From Deltaproteobacteria bacterium (GTDB lineage Bacteria > Myxococcota_A > Polyangia > Polyangiales > JADJMO01), in assembly GCA_025363655.1 (NCBI GenBank), contig JANYDK010000071.1, positions 62,001-126,000 of the forward strand: a DNA stretch of 64,000 bases, in the 5' to 3' direction. The notes under the pieces are model-generated. The model had not been told where the DNA came from. It was given only the letters and a program-made list of their open reading frames with translations, and ran no database searches. Positions 1 through 9,547 of this stretch are shown one piece after another. The position numbers and the translations under genes were made by a program. Positions within the stretch are counted from its first letter, which is position 1; every line of letters begins with the position of its first letter.

Positions 1-132
1 CGAATGAAGGACGACACGGGATGCGAGATATTGATTCTCATTTTCAACGCCTTGGCGAAAGAGAGCCAGGTGCTCAGTGTTGAAGATGATATTGAAAGTC
101 GTTTGCAACTACAAGCGGGTCGTCAACATTGA
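1..132 (+). CDS. C-terminal fragment of an ORF truncated by the window edge (...RMKDDTGCEILILIFNALAKESQVLSVEDDIESRLQLQAGRQH*)
   Basis: Frame 1 open from base 1 to TGA at 130-132; clearly lower GC than the rest; no family recognised. Confidence 0.3.
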   Translation, partial: RMKDDTGCEILILIFNALAKESQVLSVEDDIESRLQLQAGRQH

Positions 133-228
133 TCTGTCACAGTCACCTGTCGGTGAACCAGCAACCCGGGCGGGCGCTGCGTCGAGCGAGCCCGTACCGC
201 TCGCGAGCGACGCCATCGAGGTAGTTGC

Positions 229-1422
229 ATGTCCCGACGAACTTTCCTGACCATCCTCGGAACCGCCATGACCGCGATGATCTCGGGCTGCGCCGTAGGT
301 GCTGCATTCCCGGAGGAGACCAAGGATGAACCTGCCTCCATACAACAGGCCGCCAACGCGAGGCGGCCCTGCGACGGCGTGCGCACCGTCCCCGGCGACT
401 TCAACAATGACCACATCACCGACGTCGCCGTGATTCACGGGTTCGCCGGATCGGGCGGCACGTTCACCATCGACGTCCTCATCTCCGATGGCCACGGGCA
501 CTTCACGCCCTCGAGGTGGATGTCGAAGCCGCAGGGCTTCACGCCGGGCACCTTCGTCGCCGGAGACTTCGACAACGACGGCTGGACCGACATCGCCTTC
601 GCGTGGAACGACTGGGGCTACGTGTCGATCGACGTGTATCTGAACACCGGAGGCTCGTTCACCCAGACGCGGTGGGTGACGCAAGACGGTGGCTTCATCC
701 CAGGCAGCGACTCCGAGTTCGTCGCTGGCGACTTCGACGGAAATGGTCGCCTCGACATCGCCATGCCATTCAACGACGGAGGGAGTGCTTCGATCAACGT
801 CTACCGCAACTACGGCGACTACCACTTGTACAACAGCGCCTGGGGGCGTGGAGGCGGCGCGTACCTCGGAAACTCGTGGCTCGCGGGAGACTTCAACGGC
901 GATCGTCGACCTGACCTCGCGTATGTCTTCAACGACAACAACCAGAGCTCCGTCGACATGTACACCAACACCGGCTCGAGCTTCTCGCAGTCGCGTTGGG
1001 CGACGAATCTAGGAGCAATCACCGACGGACAGCGATGGCGTGCCGCGGACTTCGATGGCGACCACCTGCCCGATCTCCTCCACGTGTGGAACGACTGGGG
1101 GTACGTGCAGATGGACGTGTTCAGCGGTGCCACTCCTGGATCGAGCGTGACCTATTATCGCGGGCCGGCGACCTTCCCGACGTTCCCCCATTTCGCCGTC
1201 GGCGACTTCGACAATCGAAGCCAGGCCGACGTGGCGTTGATCTTCGATGCAGATGGTGCTCTCGAGGCTGACGCCTACATCAACAAGGCAACCAACTCGT
1301 TCGACGGCCTGCACTTCCACGTGGCGCGCAGCTTCCTTCAATCGTCGTGGCTTGCGTACGGTTCGTACCCGTTCTCGACCATCGTTCCGGACTACTGCAT
1401 GCCCCTGGCAGCCAGCAACTGA
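229..1422 (+). CDS. FG-GAP/VCBS-repeat beta-propeller lipoprotein with Tat-like signal
   Basis: N-term MSRRTFLTILGTAMTAMISGC (SRRxFL plus ISGC lipobox); repeated GDFDNDGxxD Ca-binding motifs. Confidence 0.85.
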   Translation: MSRRTFLTILGTAMTAMISGCAVGAAFPEETKDEPASIQQAANARRPCDGVRTVPGDFNNDHITDVAVIHGFAGSGGTFTIDVLISDGHGHFTPSRWMSKPQGFTPGTFVAGDFDNDGWTDIAFAWNDWGYVSIDVYLNTGGSFTQTRWVTQDGGFIPGSDSEFVAGDFDGNGRLDIAMPFNDGGSASINVYRNYGDYHLYNSAWGRGGGAYLGNSWLAGDFNGDRRPDLAYVFNDNNQSSVDMYTNTGSSFSQSRWATNLGAITDGQRWRAADFDGDHLPDLLHVWNDWGYVQMDVFSGATPGSSVTYYRGPATFPTFPHFAVGDFDNRSQADVALIFDADGALEADAYINKATNSFDGLHFHVARSFLQSSWLAYGSYPFSTIVPDYCMPLAASN

Positions 1423-1474
1423 CCGGCGACCACGGTGATGGACTCCGCCCTTCAACTCTCCTAACGCTCGACGA

Positions 1475-2245
1475 ATGAAGTTCTCTTGGCTCCGAGCGAA
1501 GTCCCGCGACACATCGTGGGAGCGCTTCGGTGTAGCCGACCCGTATTGGGCGGTTCTCACTGTTCCACAGTTCCGCCGCGGGGCGATGACCAGCGCCGCG
1601 CGTGCCGAGTTCTTCGCGTCGGGTGATTGGTGGATGGATTCGGTCCTTGAAGACGCGCACCGCTTCTTCGGCCCCTTGCCGAAGGCGGTGCGCGCTCTCG
1701 ACTTCGGCTGCGGCGTCGGGCGTCTGGTCTTTCCGCTCGCCAAACGCTTCGATGAGGTCACCGGCGTCGACGTCGCCGAGTCGATGCTCGAGGAGGCGCG
1801 CAAGAACGCGCGCGCCCTCGGCGTCGACAACACCACCTTCGTCGCGTCCGACGATGCGCTCACCAAGCTCGATGGCGTCTTCGACTTCATCCACTCGTAC
1901 ATCGTCTTCCAGCACATCCCGGTCGCGAGCGGGCTCGCGCTCTACGCGGGTCTCCTCGATCGCCTCGCACCCGGCGGCATCGCCGCGCTCCACTTCGTCA
2001 CGCGCGAGCGCGGCTCACGGCTGAGAAATGCCATCGATCGGATCCGCCTGACGCGGACGCCCTTTCGCCAGCTGAGCAACGTGTTCGGGGGGAGATCCCC
2101 CTTTGCGCCGGTGATGCAGATGAACGAGTACGATCTCGGCGAGCTGGTGGCGATCGCCGCCGAGCGGGGCCTCGGCGAGGTGCACATCCGGCACGTCGCC
2201 CACGGCAACTATCTCGGTGTGATGATGTATCTGCGGAAACCGTAG
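1475..2245 (+). CDS. Class I SAM-dependent methyltransferase
   Basis: Motif I ALDFGCGVGRLVFPLAKRFDEVTGVDVAESML. Confidence 0.85.
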   Translation: MKFSWLRAKSRDTSWERFGVADPYWAVLTVPQFRRGAMTSAARAEFFASGDWWMDSVLEDAHRFFGPLPKAVRALDFGCGVGRLVFPLAKRFDEVTGVDVAESMLEEARKNARALGVDNTTFVASDDALTKLDGVFDFIHSYIVFQHIPVASGLALYAGLLDRLAPGGIAALHFVTRERGSRLRNAIDRIRLTRTPFRQLSNVFGGRSPFAPVMQMNEYDLGELVAIAAERGLGEVHIRHVAHGNYLGVMMYLRKP

Positions 2246-2250
2246 CGCTT

Positions 2251-3969
2251 TCAATCGCTCATCGTCACGCGCAGAATCTCTTCCGGCGTCGTCGTCCCGT
2301 TCATCACCTTGCTGATGCCTGCCATGCGGAGGCTGATCATTCCGTGCTTGATGGCCCCGGCCTTGAGCTCGGCGCTCGACGAGCCCTGGAGCACGAGCTC
2401 CTTCAGTGGATCGCTGAAGCGCATGACCTCGTAGAGCGCGACGCGGCCCTTGTAGCCGGTGCCGTTGCAGGTCTTGCAGCCGGCCCCCTTGGTCGTCTTC
2501 GAGCTCGCGATCTGTTCCGCGGTGGCGCCGAGATCTTCGAGGATTTTCGGCTCGTACGTGAAGGGCTGCGTGCAGTCCTTGCAGACCTTTCGCGCCAGAC
2601 GTTGCGCGAGGACGAGGTTCACCGAGGCGCAAATGAGGAAGGGCTCGACGCCCATGTTGAGGAGACGCGAGATGGTCGCCGGCGCGTCGTTGGTGTGCAG
2701 CGTCGAGAGCACCAAGTGTCCGGTGAGCGCGGCCTTGACCGCGATTTCGCCGGTTTCGAAGTCTCGAATCTCGCCGACCATGATGATGTCCGGGTCTTGG
2801 CGGAGGAACGAGCGCAGCGACATCGCGAAATTGAGCCCAATTTCGTCGTGCATCTGCACTTGGTTGATGCCCATGAGGTTGAACTCGACCGGGTCTTCCG
2901 CGGTGCAGATGTTGTGCGCCGGCTTGTTCAGCTCGGAGAGCGCCGAGTAGAGCGTGGTGGTCTTGCCCGAGCCGGTGGGGCCGGTGACGAGCACCATGCC
3001 CCACGGCTGGTTGATGGCCCACTTGAAGTCCTTGAGCGGCGCCTCGTCGAAGCCGAGCTTCGTCATGTCGAGCTGGAGGTTCGACTTGTCGAGGAGACGG
3101 AGGACGATCTTCTCGCCCCACAGCGTCGGGAGCACCGAGACGCGGAAGTCCATCTCGCGGCCTTGGCCGAGCTTGAGCTTGATGCGTCCGTCTTGCGGGA
3201 GGCGGCGCTCGCTGATGTCGAGCGAGCTCATGATCTTGAGACGCGACGAGATGGCGGCCTTCAATTTCAGGGGCGGCGCCATCTCTTCCTGGAGCACGCC
3301 GTCGACGCGATAACGCACGCGGAACTTCTTCTCGTACGGCTCGACGTGGATGTCGCTCGCGCCCTTCTTGATGGCGTTGAGGAGAATCATGTTCACGAGC
3401 CGCACGACCGGCGCGTCTTCGCTGGCCTTCTCGAGCGAGCCGAGGTCGAGGTCTTCTTCGATTTCGGAGACCTGGATCTCGTTCTCGTCGAACCCCGCCA
3501 TCACGTCGTCGTACGAAGGGCCGACGGGCGTGTACGAGCGCTCGATGGCGGCGGCGATGGCGCCTTCGCCGGCGACGACGGGCTCGACCGCGAGGCCGGT
3601 GAGGAACTTGATGTCGTCGATGGCGTGGAGGTTCGTCGGATCGGCCATCGCGACGACGATTTGCGAGCCGGCGCGCGAGAGCGGGATGATCTTGTTCTTC
3701 TCGCAGACCTCTTTCGGCACCAGCTTGATGACCTCGGGATCGATCTCGAACTCTTCGAGATTGACCGCCGGGACGCGGTACTGCTGCGAGAGGAACTGCG
3801 TGATCTCGGTCTCGCTCGTGTACCCGAGCTTGGCGAGCGTCGCCGCGAGGGGCGCGCCACTGCGCTGCGCCTCCGCCTGCGCCGCCCGCAGCTGTTGGAG
3901 CGAGATGAGGTTTTCACGAACGAGCAGCTCACCGAGTCGCTTGTGACCACCAGGCGCCATGGCGATCAT
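2251..3969 (-). CDS. pilB: Type IV pilus assembly / GspE-PulE-PilB family ATPase
   Basis: Walker A GPTGSGKTTTLYSAL, HPEDPVEF-like box (TAEDPVEF), CKDC...GCKTCNGTGYKGR zinc motif, N-terminal GSPII_E domain. Confidence 0.9.
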   Translation of the reverse strand: MIAMAPGGHKRLGELLVRENLISLQQLRAAQAEAQRSGAPLAATLAKLGYTSETEITQFLSQQYRVPAVNLEEFEIDPEVIKLVPKEVCEKNKIIPLSRAGSQIVVAMADPTNLHAIDDIKFLTGLAVEPVVAGEGAIAAAIERSYTPVGPSYDDVMAGFDENEIQVSEIEEDLDLGSLEKASEDAPVVRLVNMILLNAIKKGASDIHVEPYEKKFRVRYRVDGVLQEEMAPPLKLKAAISSRLKIMSSLDISERRLPQDGRIKLKLGQGREMDFRVSVLPTLWGEKIVLRLLDKSNLQLDMTKLGFDEAPLKDFKWAINQPWGMVLVTGPTGSGKTTTLYSALSELNKPAHNICTAEDPVEFNLMGINQVQMHDEIGLNFAMSLRSFLRQDPDIIMVGEIRDFETGEIAVKAALTGHLVLSTLHTNDAPATISRLLNMGVEPFLICASVNLVLAQRLARKVCKDCTQPFTYEPKILEDLGATAEQIASSKTTKGAGCKTCNGTGYKGRVALYEVMRFSDPLKELVLQGSSSAELKAGAIKHGMISLRMAGISKVMNGTTTPEEILRVTMSD

Positions 3970-4065
3970 TCTGCCAGGAAGTCGGCCTCCGAGAACCGCG
4001 AACTTCCAGCGGGCTGCGTGTGAGGAAATATGAGCCGATCGCGACGGAAGCTGAACTGACCCGCT

Positions 4066-4980
4066 TCACCGAATGATCGGATTGCAGTTCGTGAACGCAA
4101 TCGAGGTGTCGATGCGGAAGTGGCTCTCGACGGTGTGCCGCTCGGCCTGGAAGACCGCCAGCGGGTAGGTCTTGCCCTTGGTGATGCCGAGCTCGGTGGC
4201 GTGGTCGTCGAGGGCGATGTTCGCGCTCTGCGCTTCGTGGACGCCGCCGAGGTCGATGGCGAGGTGGCCGTTGATGAAGGTCCACAAGTCGTCGTCGCCG
4301 GTGAAGGTGAAGACCTCGCCGCCGTTGTAGACGAACTCGGTGTGCAGCTCGAAGGTGAAGTGGAAGTTGTGATCGCGCCCCTGGTTGCCGAAGCCGGCGC
4401 CGTCGATGGGGAAGAAGGCGTCGTTCTGGAACGTGGAGACTCCGCCTGCGCCTTTGGTGAGGACGAGCGTGAAGGGGATCGCCATATTGATACCGTCAAC
4501 ATTGCGGTACCACTGGTCGAACTCGGTCTTTCCAGTCGTCGACGAGGTGCCGCCGGAGGCCGCCGCGTAGACGGGTTTCTCGTCGGCGCCGAGCAACGTC
4601 TTGACGATGCCCTTCTCGCCCGAGCCGAGGAAATGCTCGAAGTCGGGGTGCGTGTCCTTGAAGTCGCGGATGATGCCGGTGAGGTTGGGCGCGCAGCCGC
4701 CATCGGTGGCGCCGTCTTTCGACCCGCCGACGTCGGTGGCACCGACGTCGAAGGACGCGCCGTCGTCGAGGCCGCCGTCGAGTCGCAGCCCGCCGCCGCC
4801 ATCGTCTTCCCCGAGCGGGGGCGCATCGACCGTCCCGTTGCCGCAACCGAAGGCGACGGCGACGAAGGCGATGAGGACGACGCACCTGGCTTTGAGCAGA
4901 GAGGGCATGAGGACCTTTCGTTGGTCTACACCCTCATCCCCGCCCGTCACGTCCTCGATCGTGAAATCGACATGTCTCAC
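4066..4980 (-). CDS. Fibro-slime domain-containing secreted protein
   Basis: [18 protein letters not shown]...[21 protein letters not shown]...[21 protein letters not shown]. Confidence 0.8.
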   Translation of the reverse strand: MRHVDFTIEDVTGGDEGVDQRKVLMPSLLKARCVVLIAFVAVAFGCGNGTVDAPPLGEDDGGGGLRLDGGLDDGASFDVGATDVGGSKDGATDGGCAPNLTGIIRDFKDTHPDFEHFLGSGEKGIVKTLLGADEKPVYAAASGGTSSTTGKTEFDQWYRNVDGINMAIPFTLVLTKGAGGVSTFQNDAFFPIDGAGFGNQGRDHNFHFTFELHTEFVYNGGEVFTFTGDDDLWTFINGHLAIDLGGVHEAQSANIALDDHATELGITKGKTYPLAVFQAERHTVESHFRIDTSIAFTNCNPIIR

Positions 4981-5032
4981 GCATGTGACGCGTGCGGTGC
5001 AGACCCAGCAAATAGCCCGATTTGCGCTCCGA

Positions 5033-5887
5033 TCACGCCGCGCGACGGGCGCCGAAGAGGGCGCTGCGGATGCGGTCGAAGGCGCCGATCACCTGCTGGG
5101 CCTTGGCCTTGTCCCGCACCGCGCGGCCGACGCGTTTCATCCAGGCCAGCTCGTCCTCGCTCATCGGTCCGCGATCGAGCGCGATCATCGCCTCGTCGAG
5201 CTCCTCGCCGTTGCGGAGGCCAGCGAGCGTCGCGTGGACGTGGGGGCTCGAGAGCGCGAATCGATAGCAATCGCTCCCGCGCGGCGTCGCGTCACCTTCA
5301 GGCGTGAAGCGAGGATCCATCAGCGTCGCCCAACGCGTCGCCGTGAAGCCCAGCACCGCAGCGCCTGGTTGCAAGAAGGGAAAGACGTCTTGCTCGGCAC
5401 CGGGATGGGCGGCGTTGTAGCGCACCATGATGCCGTCGAGCCCTGGGGTCTGCAGCATCTTCTCGAACGACGGACGATGGTGGCAGGAGATGACGATCGA
5501 GCGGGTTTTTCCCTGCTCTTTCAGCTTTCGCGCCGCATCGAGAATACGCTCCGGCGGAAGGTCGTCCCACCAGCCGAGGCCGAGGACGTCGACGTGATCG
5601 ACCTTCAGCGAACGACGCACGCAGTCGAGCGAGGTGCTCATGAGCGAGGCGACGCGCGTGTAGCTCTGCACGGCGATGACCACGCCCTCGCGATCGCGCG
5701 CGGCGATCTTGGCGATGCCGCGTCCGAAGCTGCCGCGACGACGGAGCCCCCAGAACATGAAGTTGATGCCACGCTCATAGGCGCGCTCGACCTCGACGTC
5801 GGAGAGCCCGTAGCTGCTCCCGAGACCGATGCGGCTCACGCGGAGGCCGGTGTCGCCGAAGGGGACCTTCTCCCAACTGCCGGTCAT
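5033..5887 (-). CDS. Aldo/keto reductase
   Basis: [43 protein letters not shown]. Confidence 0.8.
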   Translation of the reverse strand: MTGSWEKVPFGDTGLRVSRIGLGSSYGLSDVEVERAYERGINFMFWGLRRRGSFGRGIAKIAARDREGVVIAVQSYTRVASLMSTSLDCVRRSLKVDHVDVLGLGWWDDLPPERILDAARKLKEQGKTRSIVISCHHRPSFEKMLQTPGLDGIMVRYNAAHPGAEQDVFPFLQPGAAVLGFTATRWATLMDPRFTPEGDATPRGSDCYRFALSSPHVHATLAGLRNGEELDEAMIALDRGPMSEDELAWMKRVGRAVRDKAKAQQVIGAFDRIRSALFGARRAA

Positions 5888-5890
5888 CGC

Positions 5891-6673
5891 TCAGGCTCCC
5901 GCGCCGGCCGGCAGCGATTTGAAACGCGGCGTGTAGCGATCGAGCAGAAAGCGCGTGGTGCCCGGGAACCAACGGGAAAAGACGCCCGATCGCGGGTAGA
6001 TGACGCGGTCGCGCTTCTTCTCGATGGCGAGGCGGACGAGGCGCGCGAGCTCTTCTTCGGTGCCGCGCGGGGCCATCGCGAGGAGCTTCGAGGTCTCGAA
6101 CTTGTCGAGCGCAGCGCGCGCCATCTCGGTGCTGGCGATGATTCCGGGATAGACGGTGACGACGTGCACGCCGGTGCCACGCAGCTCGCCACGAAGCGAC
6201 TCGGACGCAGCGGCGAGGCCGGCCTTGGCGGCGTTGTAGTGGAACATGCCGGGCGTCGGCGCGAGCGCGGCCATCGAGGCGACGTCGACGACCGTCCCGC
6301 TCTTGCGCGCGAGCATCGCCGGGAGCACCGCGCGCGTGAGCCGGAGCGGCGCCAGCAAATCGATGGCGAGGAGGTTCTCCCCACGCTCGGGCTCGAACGA
6401 GGCCGTCGGCCCGACGATTTGCACGCCGGCGTTGTTCACCAAGACGTCGATCGGCCCCAGCTGCTTCTCGGCGCCGGAGATCCAATCGGTCGCGCGCGCC
6501 ACGTCGGCGAGGTCGTGCTCGACGACGTGCACCGTCGTCTTCAGCTCCTTCGCCAGCGCGCGCAGCAGCTCTCCACGACGCGCGACGAGGGTGAGCGTGT
6601 GACCGTGCGCGGCGAGCTCACGTGCGAGGGAAGCGCCGATGCCTGACGATGCTCCGGTGATGGCGATGTGCAT
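5891..6673 (-). CDS. Short-chain dehydrogenase/reductase (SDR)
   Basis: TGASSGIGASLA, NNAG, YNAAKAGL motifs. Confidence 0.9.
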   Translation of the reverse strand: MHIAITGASSGIGASLARELAAHGHTLTLVARRGELLRALAKELKTTVHVVEHDLADVARATDWISGAEKQLGPIDVLVNNAGVQIVGPTASFEPERGENLLAIDLLAPLRLTRAVLPAMLARKSGTVVDVASMAALAPTPGMFHYNAAKAGLAAASESLRGELRGTGVHVVTVYPGIIASTEMARAALDKFETSKLLAMAPRGTEEELARLVRLAIEKKRDRVIYPRSGVFSRWFPGTTRFLLDRYTPRFKSLPAGAGA

Positions 6674-6700
6674 GGGAAACTCCTGGCTTGGGGGCGAATG

Positions 6701-6723
6701 ACTAAACTGGTTTTCTGGTCAGT
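6701..6723. promoter_or_regulatory. Candidate second operator upstream of the SDR-AKR pair
   Basis: ACTAAACTGGTTTTCTGGTCAGT; shares the CTrGTCAGT half-site with 7407-7435. Confidence 0.35.
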
Positions 6724-6764
6724 AATGAACGTAGGAAAACGCCGAGCGCGCCGAGATTCGCGGC

Positions 6765-7406
6765 TCAGGCCGGAAGAGCAGGCAGCGCCGGCATCGCGTG
6801 ATGCGGGTCGCGGAGACCGTGGAGCACGAGGTCGAGCCCGACGCGCGCGCGATGGATGAGATCGTCGCGGGCGGCCGCTTGGCCCTTCTTTTCCCGCGTC
6901 GCGTGGCGCCGTTGCGCATCCCACGCGCTCATGTGGAAGTCCTGGAGGAGGCCGGCGACCGTCTCGACGTCGAGGTTTTCGCGGAAGACCTTCTGCTTGA
7001 TGCCGAGCCTCAGGACCTCGACCAAGTTCGTTCGCCCGAGGGCGCGCAGCTCGTCGAAGCGAACGGCCCACGCCGGCAAGAGCGCCTGGGTGTTGCCGTG
7101 CATCAGCTCGAGCAGGAGCGGCCGGCGCTCGAGGTGCTCGATGGCCGTACCGAGCAAGATGCCGAGGAGCTGATCGGCCCGCACGCGCGGATCGATCGCC
7201 TGCGCGCACTCGGCCTGCCACTCGCGAATTTCTCGGTGAACGACCTGGTAGTAGAGGTCTTCCTTCGACTCGGCGGCGAGATAGATGGTGCCCTTGCCGA
7301 CCCCCGCCTCTTTGGCGATGTCGTCGATCGAAGCCTTCTTGAACCCGAAGCGCGCGAACGCTCGGGCCGCCTCGACGAGGATGCAGTCTTTCTTCGCGCG
7401 GTCCAT
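6765..7406 (-). CDS. TetR/AcrR family transcriptional regulator
   Basis: N-terminal HTH ILVEAARAFARFGFKKASIDDIAKEAGVGKGTIYLAAESKEDLYYQVV; second Met chosen because the track start at 7424 lies inside a palindrome. Confidence 0.85.
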   Translation of the reverse strand: MDRAKKDCILVEAARAFARFGFKKASIDDIAKEAGVGKGTIYLAAESKEDLYYQVVHREIREWQAECAQAIDPRVRADQLLGILLGTAIEHLERRPLLLELMHGNTQALLPAWAVRFDELRALGRTNLVEVLRLGIKQKVFRENLDVETVAGLLQDFHMSAWDAQRRHATREKKGQAAARDDLIHRARVGLDLVLHGLRDPHHAMPALPALPA

Positions 7407-7435
7407 GACTGACTGGAATCTCATTCTAGTCAGTC
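7407..7435. promoter_or_regulatory. Near-perfect palindrome GACTGACTGGAAT-ctc-ATTCTAGTCAGTC, candidate TetR operator
   Basis: 13-bp arms with 12/13 complementarity, immediately upstream of the tetR-like start. Confidence 0.6.
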
Positions 7436-7474
7436 GCGGCAGATCGTCAAGTCCACCCCTGATAGTCTCCCCGC

Positions 7475-8698
7475 GTGCATCAAGAGCTTCGTCGCCTCTA
7501 CAACGCCGCCTACACCCCCGCGCTCTACCAACGTTACGTCTCGCGCCTCGAGAGCACTCTCGGTCTCTCCATCCCCTTTCGCATCGCCGAGACGCCCTTC
7601 TTCATTCCGCGTCCGTTGCGACAGCGCCTCGCAACGTCGGCGCGGGAGATCGTGGCGCAGATCTCGCGGCCCTCGCTCATCGAGGAGATGAAGCGCGCGA
7701 TCCCCGCCCACCTCGACGCGCCGGGCATCGACGCGACGGCGAGCTGCATCCAGGTCGACTTCGCGATCTGTCGGAACGCGGACGGGGAGCTCGACGGGAA
7801 GGTCGTCGAGCTGCAGGGGTTCCCCTCGCTCTACGCGCTGATGGTCTTCCAGACCGAGGCTCTGCGCGAGGAGTTGCGGGGAATTCCTGGTCTCGATCGC
7901 GAGTACTCGCTCTATTACGGTGGTCATGATCGGGCGAGCTTCGTCGCCAAATTGAAGCACGCGCTGGTGCTCGATCACGCGCCGGAAGAGGTGGTGCTCC
8001 TCGACATCGATCCGCCGAACCAGAAGACGTACTGCGACATGATCGCGACGCAGCGGCTCTGCGGCGTCGATCCGATCGGACCCGAGCAGCTCGAGCGCGA
8101 GGGAAACAAACTCTTCCGTCGCAAGGACGGGCGGCGCATCCAGGTGAAGCGCATCTACAACCGCGTCGTCTTCGACGAGCTGGCGAAGGTCGACGTGAAG
8201 CTGCCGTTCCAGTGGAACGAAGCGCTCGATCTGACCTGGTGCCCGCACCCCAACTGGTATTGGATCTGGTCGAAATACACGCTGCCGCACGTGCATCATC
8301 CGGCCGTGCCGCGGGCGCGCTACTTGAGTGAGCTCGAGAAGATTCCCGACGATCTCTCGAACTACGTGCTGAAGCCGCTCTTCTCCTTCGCCGGCACCGG
8401 CGTGAAGGTCGACGTCACCGCCGAGGACATCGCCGCGGTGCCAGAGAGTGAGCGCGGAGGCTGGATTCTCCAGGAGAAAATCACCTACGTGCCTGCGCTG
8501 CACATGCCCGACGGCAACGGGGTGAAGGCCGAGGTGCGGATGATGTTTCTCCGTGGTCCGGACGACGTCGAGCCGCAGCTGGTGCTGAACCTCGTGCGTC
8601 TCTCGCGCGGCAAGATGATCGGCGTCGATCACAATCGTGATCTCGATTGGGTCGGCGGCAGCATCGGCATCTGGCCCGCCGACGAAGAGCCTGTGTGA
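7475..8698 (+). CDS. Conserved hypothetical, possible ATP-grasp-fold protein
   Basis: GTG start; YVLKPLFSFAGTGVKVDVT...WILQEKITYVPAL...KAEVRMMFL resembles ATP-grasp C-terminal elements. Confidence 0.6.
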   Translation: MHQELRRLYNAAYTPALYQRYVSRLESTLGLSIPFRIAETPFFIPRPLRQRLATSAREIVAQISRPSLIEEMKRAIPAHLDAPGIDATASCIQVDFAICRNADGELDGKVVELQGFPSLYALMVFQTEALREELRGIPGLDREYSLYYGGHDRASFVAKLKHALVLDHAPEEVVLLDIDPPNQKTYCDMIATQRLCGVDPIGPEQLEREGNKLFRRKDGRRIQVKRIYNRVVFDELAKVDVKLPFQWNEALDLTWCPHPNWYWIWSKYTLPHVHHPAVPRARYLSELEKIPDDLSNYVLKPLFSFAGTGVKVDVTAEDIAAVPESERGGWILQEKITYVPALHMPDGNGVKAEVRMMFLRGPDDVEPQLVLNLVRLSRGKMIGVDHNRDLDWVGGSIGIWPADEEPV

Positions 8699-8736
8699 CG
8701 CGTGTGACCGGCAAAACTGTGTGATAGGAGCAACGC

Positions 8737-9120
8737 ATGGGACACGACTCGGCCACCACCGCCATCTGGAAGCACGCCGTTCGCGCGCCGGGAACGCCCG
8801 AGGGCTTCACCCTTCGCACGACGTTCCCGACCAACGCCGACGGCGTCGAGGTGATGCTCGAGCAGTGGGAGCCGGGCACCTCCGAGCCGCCGCACTCGCA
8901 TCCCGGTGACGACATGACGGTCGTCGTCGAGGGGAAGATGGTGCTTCAGTTCTTCACCCGCAAAGACGGCAAGCTCACCCCCGACGGCGCGCCGGTCGTG
9001 CTCGCGGCGGGACAGACGGGCTACGTCGCCGGCGGTCGCATCCACGACGCGAAATACGTCGAGCGCTGCAAGCTCGTCTACGCGCACGATCGCGCGTTCG
9101 GCTTCACCGAAGAGAAGTAG
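8737..9120 (+). CDS. Cupin domain protein
   Basis: EPPHSHPGDDMTVVVEGKMVLQF cupin motif 1. Confidence 0.75.
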   Translation: MGHDSATTAIWKHAVRAPGTPEGFTLRTTFPTNADGVEVMLEQWEPGTSEPPHSHPGDDMTVVVEGKMVLQFFTRKDGKLTPDGAPVVLAAGQTGYVAGGRIHDAKYVERCKLVYAHDRAFGFTEEK

Positions 9121-9181
9121 TCGCGGCGAGACGGTCGTTTCGCTCGGTCGCCGGCCTTTACTCTTGCGGACTGGGCTCGGC

Positions 9182-9547
9182 GTGCGCAGGTTTGCGCTCG
9201 TGACCCACGCGACGCAGCTATTGCTTCAGTTCGTCCTCTCGGCCGTCAGTGTCCTCATCGTCGCGGCCGTCATGCCCGGCTTCAAGGTCAAGGGCTTCGG
9301 CGCGTCGATTGCGTTTGCCGTCGTCGTCGCCATCTTCGACGCCATCGCCTGGCACGGCCTCTCGCTCATCACCTGGGGCTTCACCTTCGTGACGATGGGC
9401 GTCGGCTTCTTCATCATCAACGGGCTCATTTTCATGCTCGCGACGAAGGTCGTGCGCGGCGTCGAGATCAGCGGCTGCTTCGTCGCCGCCATCGCGTCGC
9501 TGCTGGTCGCGCTCGTCAACACCGGAATCAGTCACCTCATCCATTGA
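9182..9547 (+). CDS. Phage-holin-family-like small membrane protein
   Basis: Four hydrophobic segments; track ORF starts at 9164, GTG at 9182 also plausible. Confidence 0.6.
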   Translation: MRRFALVTHATQLLLQFVLSAVSVLIVAAVMPGFKVKGFGASIAFAVVVAIFDAIAWHGLSLITWGFTFVTMGVGFFIINGLIFMLATKVVRGVEISGCFVAAIASLLVALVNTGISHLIH

